Positions 25,701 through 34,700 of a stretch of DNA of 35,066 bases are shown here, piece after piece (positions within the stretch are counted from its first letter, which is position 1; the number at the start of each line of letters is the position of its first letter). The notes beneath the pieces were generated by a model. That model made no database searches. It was given only the letters and a program-made list of their open reading frames with translations, and was not told the origin of the DNA. The translations under genes were made by a program, and so were the position numbers. The stretch lies in the IMG/VR virus record IMGVR_UViG_3300025617_000906, positions 1 to 35,066 of that record. One strand, given 5' to 3'. This DNA comes from a virus.

Positions 25701-28700
25701 GTTGTTCTTTTGTAGTTCTTTCTAATAGCAACTGATATGCTTGTAAATTTTCTATAGTAAATGTATCAGTTACACCGTCGCCTACAAGCGGACTCATAAA
25801 TGCATCTTTATTTTCAAGATTATCTATTGATGTTGTTCCATCGTAACCTGGATCATCAACACGCACACCGTTTACATAAACGTTATATGTAACTCCGTCA
25901 GCTAATGGTTTACTTAACTGAAATACTGTTGTAGAACCATCTGTACTAATTGTTTCGTCGTCAAAAAACTCGTCGTATGTATCCCATGCATTATCGTACC
26001 ATGTATCTGAATCCCAACCCGGAGGTCCTCCAAATTCATAGCTTTTAACCTGTGTGCCGCCGTAATCAACACCATCCATTAACTGAGCAATATCGTTACC
26101 AATTTGTCCCGTAGTTGGATTATAAAACAAACTAATTCTATCAGCAGCAGAAAGTAAAGTAACACTCTTTAAATAATTTATTTCAATTACTGCATTATCT
26201 TCAGGAGGTAGAGTAAAGTCAATTTGTCCATAAGACCTATTATACCCCTGATCAGTGTCAGTAACATTTTGGTATGAATACTGACTGCTCAATGCTAAAT
26301 CTCCATCTACAATTACTTCAACTGTAGTAGTTCTCATATCCATTGGATATTTTAACTTAAATGATGTACGTGCATTATTTCCTGTGTAAAATTCAGTTTG
26401 ATTTAATCTAGTTACAAGGAAAGCACCCGTAGTTCTATCAAACTTCATAGTTGTATGAAGATTTCTAACTAAACTGTTACCTATTTTAGCTGAAAGTACT
26501 GCTGGTCTTCCTCCGTCAGCTAACGTTCCGTTTAAAGTAACAATTGGAGTGGTTGCATATCCTGAACCAGGATTGGTTACTAGAACATTTGATACTTTTC
26601 CGTTCGGTCCCAGAGACGCTTTTGCAGTTGCACCTGTTCCTATTGAACCATCAATTGTAATTATTGGCGCTGTTAAATATCCTTCACCTGGATCACTAAT
26701 TCCTATTTCAATTACTTGATAGGTATAGTTGTCTAACCAATGCTTATTAGGATACTGTTCTAAACTTTCGTCGGCACCAGCAAGCAATCCTTTAATAACT
26801 CTTAAAGGTTTAGGAACAATAGCATTATCGTCTATATTGTATGTTGGTGGTAAATCAAAATCGCTAATCGAACTTGAACTAGAATCAAGTCTATCGTAAT
26901 TTGAAACATATTCTCTAAGTTTTGTCTTATACGGTTTTACTTCTTCTAAGTAATCTTGATAACTTTCAAGATTATCGTTTTGGAAGGTAATCTTTTGTTG
27001 TAATTCGCCAACATTGTGTTGCGCTTTAATAAAGCTAGTTTTAAATGCCCAGTCAACATAACCTTGTTCTGCAAATACATAACGCAAACTTGCAAAAAAT
27101 AGTTTGTTATATTCGTCAGCTAGATCGTCAACAAGAATTTGATCTCTAATAGTTTCTAAAATAATTCTAATTTCAGAAATTGGCTGACTATCAAAGAATT
27201 TAGTATCATAACTTTGCGAGTCAAAGCCTACTTGACTTAGATCAATATTATATAAGTCTTCTTTAAATTGAATAGTTCCATCTTGCTGACCTATTGTTTT
27301 ATAGTTAACTGTATAATCTGTTGTATACTCTGTGTTAACTTTTTGTAATAATAACCAGCCTCCAGTGCCTATTGTTAATATCTTAACAATATCACCTAAG
27401 TTATCGTCTAAAGATTGTAATTGATACGGTCTTTCAATTACGTGATCAATTTCAGTAAACTCATTATATCCAGTAGCATACCAATCTTGGTAATTCCAGT
27501 ACAACGAAGTATCAAATGCCTGGCTTTCTTTTCTGTTCCACGACCTTGTCTCAATTATTCTTTCGTATAGTGCCCATTTACCTCTAATAGTGTCGTCATT
27601 TTTTACAAGAATAGTAAATCGTCTTACAATAATTTGTGTGTCGGCTTTATAATTATTTCCTTGGTCAATTACAGTTGCCGAAACAACTTTTCCTTGCTGA
27701 TCAATATCTAGTTCTATTTCGGCGCCGGATCCCGAGCCAAGAATTTCAAATGTCGGTGTAGTTAAATATGCTCTACCAGGATTTACAATATCTACACGAA
27801 TAATTTTTCCGTTTTCAATTACAGGTGATAGTTCACATCTTACTGCTCTAGCAACACCTACAAAATCTAAATCAATAATTGTATCTACAACACTGTCAAA
27901 TTTTCTAGTTGCTAATGTAGGTTCAGCATCATTATCAAATAGTTTTGTAATATTTCTAGTGTCAACAATTAAATTGTCTTTTAAAATATTATTAGTTCTT
28001 TCAATAAATTGTTTTAATGCTTCACTTCGATTAATAAACCACCCTTGTCTTGGAACATTTAATACTCCGTATCTTTGATTTGGACTTAAATTAGGATTAG
28101 GTACTGGTCTATCTTTACTATCATATCCTACTAAACTATCAAACCATTTACGTTCTATATCCACACCAGGCTTACTTGACGATAAACCTTCAGTTAGTAT
28201 CTGATACTGATTGTGTATGTTTGAATCTTTATCGCTATAAGTCCAATATTGTATATTAAGGACTATATCTTTTTCTTTAATAATACTTTCACAATTCCAT
28301 AAAGCAAACCTGTTTTCAGTAAAGAAAGTAACAAACTTATATCTTAACGAAGCAGGATCTGTAATATATTGTGCAATAGTTTCTGTATTAATAGATCTAA
28401 AATCTACATCAGGAACTGTTGTTTTATTTTGAACCCAGTAATAATAATATGTCGTAAATGTTTCTGATAACTTATCATATTTTCTTTTCTTAACAAATAC
28501 ATCATTACCATATTTTGTTTTTCCAGAAATTGAATTTGATAATCCGGCCTCTGTGTCGCTTAAGGTATCCCATTGTTCTGGAGATATAGTAGACTCTACC
28601 CATTCGTAAATATCAATTGACGATTTTTCAAATAATTTATTCCAGTTATTAGTTTGATATATAATATTTGACTGATAAGCATTTAAAAATTTTGCATTTG

Positions 28701-31700
28701 TTAAATCCCACCAAACACGACCAACATGCTCTTCTCCCCATGATTCGGTTTTATTAACTGAAATTCTTGTAGGAGCATTTTTTGTAACGTCACTATATAT
28801 TGCAGGATCAAATATTGTTTTAAAACTAATTTCTTGATCTGCCGGGCCTGCAATTTTACCTTGTATTGGATCAATATAATCTAAATTAGTTATAATTTCA
28901 TTTTTTTCTTTATCATAAACAAGCACACGTTTAATCTTATCAAGATTAACTACATTACTTGCAGATCTATGTATTTCCCAAATATTTTTATTTTCAGGTC
29001 TTCTAAAATCAAGTATTGCACCCTTTTTACCAGCTTCTGTTAGATTTTCTGGAATCGTAGTATAGATATGATTTTGTTGAGCAAAAATGTTTCTGCCAAA
29101 CAACATTGCATTTTTATCGTTACTATCAATAGTTTGACCATAGATTAGTTTATTATCAACTCTTTCGTAAATGTAAATTACACCATTGTCATTAATTTCA
29201 TTACTAAACGATGTAAATCCGTTATCAAAATATGTTCTTTCTGTATTTCTAGTTGAATTAACATCACTTACATATTTTGCGATATAATTATTTCCAGTGT
29301 ACGGATCTATCTTATCTAACGTATAGTCTCTCAATGTTTGAGAATAAACGTCGAACGTAGTAATATCGTCACTATTTGTATTAAACGCTGAAACAAATAA
29401 AGTCTTACCGTCAAACTGTAAATTAGATCCAAATTGCTCGCCTTTTCTTTTATTTCTACTGCTAAGGACTTGACCTATACCGTTATCTGTATCTAATACA
29501 AATACAAAGTCGTCATCAACTTTTTGTAGTTCGTAAATATAAATTAATCCTTGGTTTTGTATTTCGTCACTATCTGAAGGTGCGCTAATAGCAAGCAATG
29601 TCCCGTCACTACTTATACTAATTGCCTCGCCAAACTGCATTGTAGTGTTTGGTGCAATTATATCTTGACTCTTTACAAAATTACCGTTTAAAGATCTATA
29701 TACTACAATTCTATTTTTTGATTCAACACTATATTCGGCTGTTGTAACTAGCACTTCACCAGTATCATCAATATCAAAAGTTCTTCCAAATGATATTAAA
29801 TTTTCTTGATCTAATTTTAGTGATGAATCACTATCTGGAACAAAGTCTGTATAGTTAGGAACAACTCCTAAATAATCAATACCTGTGTAGAACAACCCGT
29901 CAAATGCAATTCTTTCCCAGTCTAAATTGTTAAAGTTGTTGCCAGGAGGAATGTTTGTTTGTGCTTGATAAAAGTTTCCATCTAAAAATACAATGTCGTC
30001 AATGTAAAATTGTTTATCTTGGCCAAATTCACCTCTATAGTTTTTATGTTTAGAAAGTTCCCAATTAAATGATTGCCCATCGGCATATGTTCCGTTGTTT
30101 ACAAAATAAATTTTTCCTAAATTGTCATTTGTGCCGTTTCCTGCTGCGCCAACAAACAATCGATAAAAATCATTATACTTAGAAATTTGTATGCTAGAAC
30201 CCAATCTTAGACCTGACGTTCTTTCAGGTACAATATAAGAACCGATGGGCGTAAATGTTGATATATTTTCTCTAGCATATATGCTATACATACCAATATT
30301 ATTTCCCGGTATGGGCTCACCTTCTATATTAACAGGAATGTTATATACTGCTCTCCAGTCTGGATTTTCCTGCGATGGAATATTAGGTGTTGTTGCTCTA
30401 CCTAATATTTCCTGATCTTTGTATAATACATACTCGGCACCAATTACAGAATCCTGGGCTGGAACTTCGTCAATAAAATCGCCTAACTTTATAACTACCA
30501 GGCCGCCAATATTTAAGTCTTCGTCTCCTAACGAAGTGCCTGTAATTTCACCTACCGGGTTATCAACATTATAGCGGTTATCAGGATCGTTAGCAATCCT
30601 GTTCATTCTTAAAAATCCAATATCACCTGCTTCAGAACCTTTAGACCAAGCACCTCTTACATTTTTAACAAACGCTGTCATTTTTAGACCATTTCTTTGT
30701 ATAAATGCAACTGTTGCAACGCCGCCGGCACTCGAATCAGTTATAGTTTGTCCAACTTTAGGTTCAAAAGGAAATCCATTAGTGTCTGGTTCGTCTAGAT
30801 TAAACTCAATATAACCGTCCCATACATCATACAGTTTATGCATTTTATTAGTAAATGCATACTGTAGCCCTGTTGGTGAAATATCAATATATGTGTCGTT
30901 GATTAAGTTAGGAAGATTAACAACTGTTAATCCAACATCGTCATTTTCGTCGCTGCCGGGCTCTACTACATTTAATATATCTGTTAATGTTTTTTGAGCT
31001 CTTACTACAAATAGATCACTTCTTTGTACTCCTCGAACACCTTGTGGTCCAGGGAAACCTTCATATGTTAATGTCCTTATATAACTATAAATTTTATTTT
31101 GACTATCAAATTCAATATTGTATTCATTATATTGATCGTAACTATTGCCGCCTGCTGCACCTGGATCAGCTTCTCCTTCTGGAACAATATTATATACTGC
31201 TAATTGTTTTCCTTCATCAAAATTATTATTGCTAATTAACGGAATTGTAGTTTCTAAATTAAACCACCAGTATCCGCCCAAGTCGTTAGTAGTGTTAATA
31301 TTTTCATCAGGTGCTGATTTTTGATATTCACCTATATATTCACCTGTTTCTAAATATGTTGATCCGGCACTATCCCATACTCCTGAAGTATTTTCAACAT
31401 AAATTGTTGCAGCACCGTCGTCAGTATAAACAAATGCCACGTATCCAAATACTCCTGTTGACTCTATTTGATCGCCAATTTCAGGAATATCTTGGAAAGT
31501 AGGAACAAATAATACTGCATCAATTTTTCTTTGTATTACTAATCCTTTTTCTAAGAATTCTTCTGTAACGGAGGGGTATTCTCCCTCAAATGGTGCTCGA
31601 GGTGTTAATGCTAAGTCGTATTGCTGTGTTGTTGACCTTGCATACCAATCTAAAAATACTGTGTCGCCGATACTAGTTGCTTCGTATTGATCTGCAAATG

Positions 31701-34700
31701 CTCTTACTAATATATGATCTGTATCTGTATCTGTAAAGGGAAATTTACCTAATAATAAATTTTTGAATGTAGACTGATTTTCAGTAATATTATACTTCAT
31801 TAACAGTTCTACTTGAGATCCAAAACTAGTAAATGGTAGTTTTTCTTTTGCACCGTTAATATCGACTACAACTTCCCAAATTTGATCGTTATATAATATC
31901 GATTCTCCGTTTTGATAATCGGCTGTTGTCTCGTACTCGCCTCTAAACCTAGTCTTTACGTTAGATGCAGCAGGAGACCCTACAACAATGTATTTTCCGT
32001 CTGGAGAAACTGCAACTGCTCGGCCAAATTCTTGTCCATCATCTGATAAATTATCAAGAGGTTCGATTACTTGTGTAAATTGGAAATTTTGACTATTTCC
32101 GCCACGAGTATAAATGAATACTTTACCATTGTCTCCTGCATTAGGAGAGCCAACAACTAATACAGTATTTCTAGTATCAACCGATAATGCATCACCAAAT
32201 TCATTTTCTAAGCCGCTCTCGTCTGCTGTTATTTTTTGTAATAAATTATATGCTTGATTATTTTTTAATACTTTCCAGTTAGAAATATCATCGTTATCAA
32301 TCCAAACATAATCGTCTTGCATTACTCCTTCTTGTGTTAAGTCGTTAGCAGCAGCGTAGTCTTTAACTCTAACTTCTTTAAACTTTGTTATAAGACCTCT
32401 ACAAGACGGAACGTCTTGTATAGTTTCACTAGTTCCCATTATTACAGTATTCAAAACTACATCGAGAACTTTAAAAAATCCTTGTACATCTGAAGTAGTT
32501 TGGAAATCAATAGGATAGGAAGAGTCTTCTATATCATGCTCTATATTACTAATTAAATCGTAAATACCTATAACATCACCAGCTTTAATATCTTTTGGTT
32601 CTCTTTCTAATGTAATACTAAACTGATTCTTATCTGCACTTCCTACTGAAACAGCATCGGCATTACCAGACATGCTAGTAATAATATTTTCAGATATAGT
32701 ATGTTTAAATACTCCCCAAGAGTTATTATAGTCGCCAACCCAAACATATTTTTCTTTATCAAAGTCAGCAAACGGTATAGTAAGAACATCTGTAAACGAC
32801 GGTACAATATACAAAACATCTTCTTGATTTACATATCCTGCATCTTTTGTAAATTTTGTACTTTCGGCTACAGGAAATGGTTTATGGTCATATACTGTTG
32901 GCTTTTTGTAAACTTCAAACGGTTTGATTCTATAAATTAAGTCCGTTTCTGTTCCAGAAGTTGATGTTACTAGTTCAACAGGTTGTGGAGATAAGTTAAA
33001 TTGTTTTTCGTCTAAGTTAAATTCAACTTCATCAAATCCGTCACTTGCTCCGTATTGACCTTCTTTAATAGCCCATTCTTCGTAAAATTCTAAACTTTCT
33101 TTATCTAAACTACCTAACACATCAAACAATTTTGTTAATGAGTTTTCAGTTCCTTTATCAGCAATCATGCCTTGATAAAATTTATATTGACTTACATCAT
33201 CATTAATAATATTTTCTAAATATTGACGTTTTTGGTAACCAATTAAATGTTGTGCAAGACGCTGTTGTTCTAAGTCAAAATTATCACTATCTAAATCATA
33301 AAAATCAGCAAATTGATTTATTTTATATTCAAAATTGGTTATTAGTCCAGCTGATGGTTTTTCCGGTAAGCGAGTCCATTCGTTATCTACAAAATTTTCT
33401 GTTCCAGTAATTTTAGACAATGCTGAGTAATAAAACTCTTTATACTTTACAACAGCCCCAATATTATAATCAGTCCACGATTCCCATTCTACAATTTTTG
33501 CAGAGTCGTACACAAATCCAGGAATATTTAAACTACCTGTCCATTCTGTAGTTCGATAACCTAAAACACGTAATCTATCTTGACGATAGCCTGTAGTTTG
33601 TTCATAAATTATATCTCCAAAAACAGTATAATTATCAATTAACACAATATGCTCTTTTTGAACTAATGGAAGTTGTATTGAATAAATGCCTTCAAATCTT
33701 CTTGGTTCTATTATAAAGCTATTTGGATCTTGTCTGTTAATCTTTATGTCTTCTTCGTTTAGCTTTTTACCATCAGCTTTTAATATAGAATAACCATAAA
33801 AACTACCAAATACATCTCCTACAACAGTATAATCAGTATCTAATCTTAATTCGTCGGCAGATGGACTTAAAGTAATAAGTGTTCCGGCATCCCATTCTTG
33901 CGTTGTCCAAAACATAAATTCTTTAGAACTAGTTTCCCAGTTAGAAAGAATTTTTTCTTCGCCGTCATAATATTCAAATCTAAATCCTTTACTCTCTAAC
34001 CACTTTCCGTATCCTAATAAAAAGTCAACAACGTCTTGTGTTGTTTTTAATAAAGTTCCATACGGGATAACAAGTTCGGTACTTGTATCGTAAGACTTAC
34101 TAAAGATTGCATCTCGTCCTCCAGATAACGGTAGTCTAGGAAGTTTAGCATGTTTTGTTGGATCAAATGTGCTTGTTGTTTTATGAGTTTCTAGTACTCT
34201 ATAATAACCATTATTATATTCAACATTTTTTCCTTCTAGTAAAGTTTGCTCCGGCGCCCATACTGAAAATACTTCACTAATTCCGCCTACGTTAATCACT
34301 GGATCACTTTGTTTTCTGAGTGGTTCAAAATATGTAAAGTACGGATCTTCAGTGTTATATCCTTTTAGAATAAATCCAGATGGTTGTTTTTCAACTATAA
34401 CACCACTATAATGTATTGTTGTTAAAGGCGAAGAAGTATTTAAAAATATTTTATAGTTTTCAGGGGGTACGAACACATTACCTTTGTTTAAAGGAGTTCT
34501 ACTATCTAAAATTAATTTAAATTTGTCTTTATCAGTAAATCCACCTACTTTTAATGCTAATTTATTTTTTATACTTTTTAATCTATTATTATAATTCTTA
34601 AAACTAGATGTTACATTAGATGCCATATAAGAGGAAATATAATTAATAATTCCTGATGTAAAAACTTGTATATCATCATCAGCTGTATTCGGAAATACAA

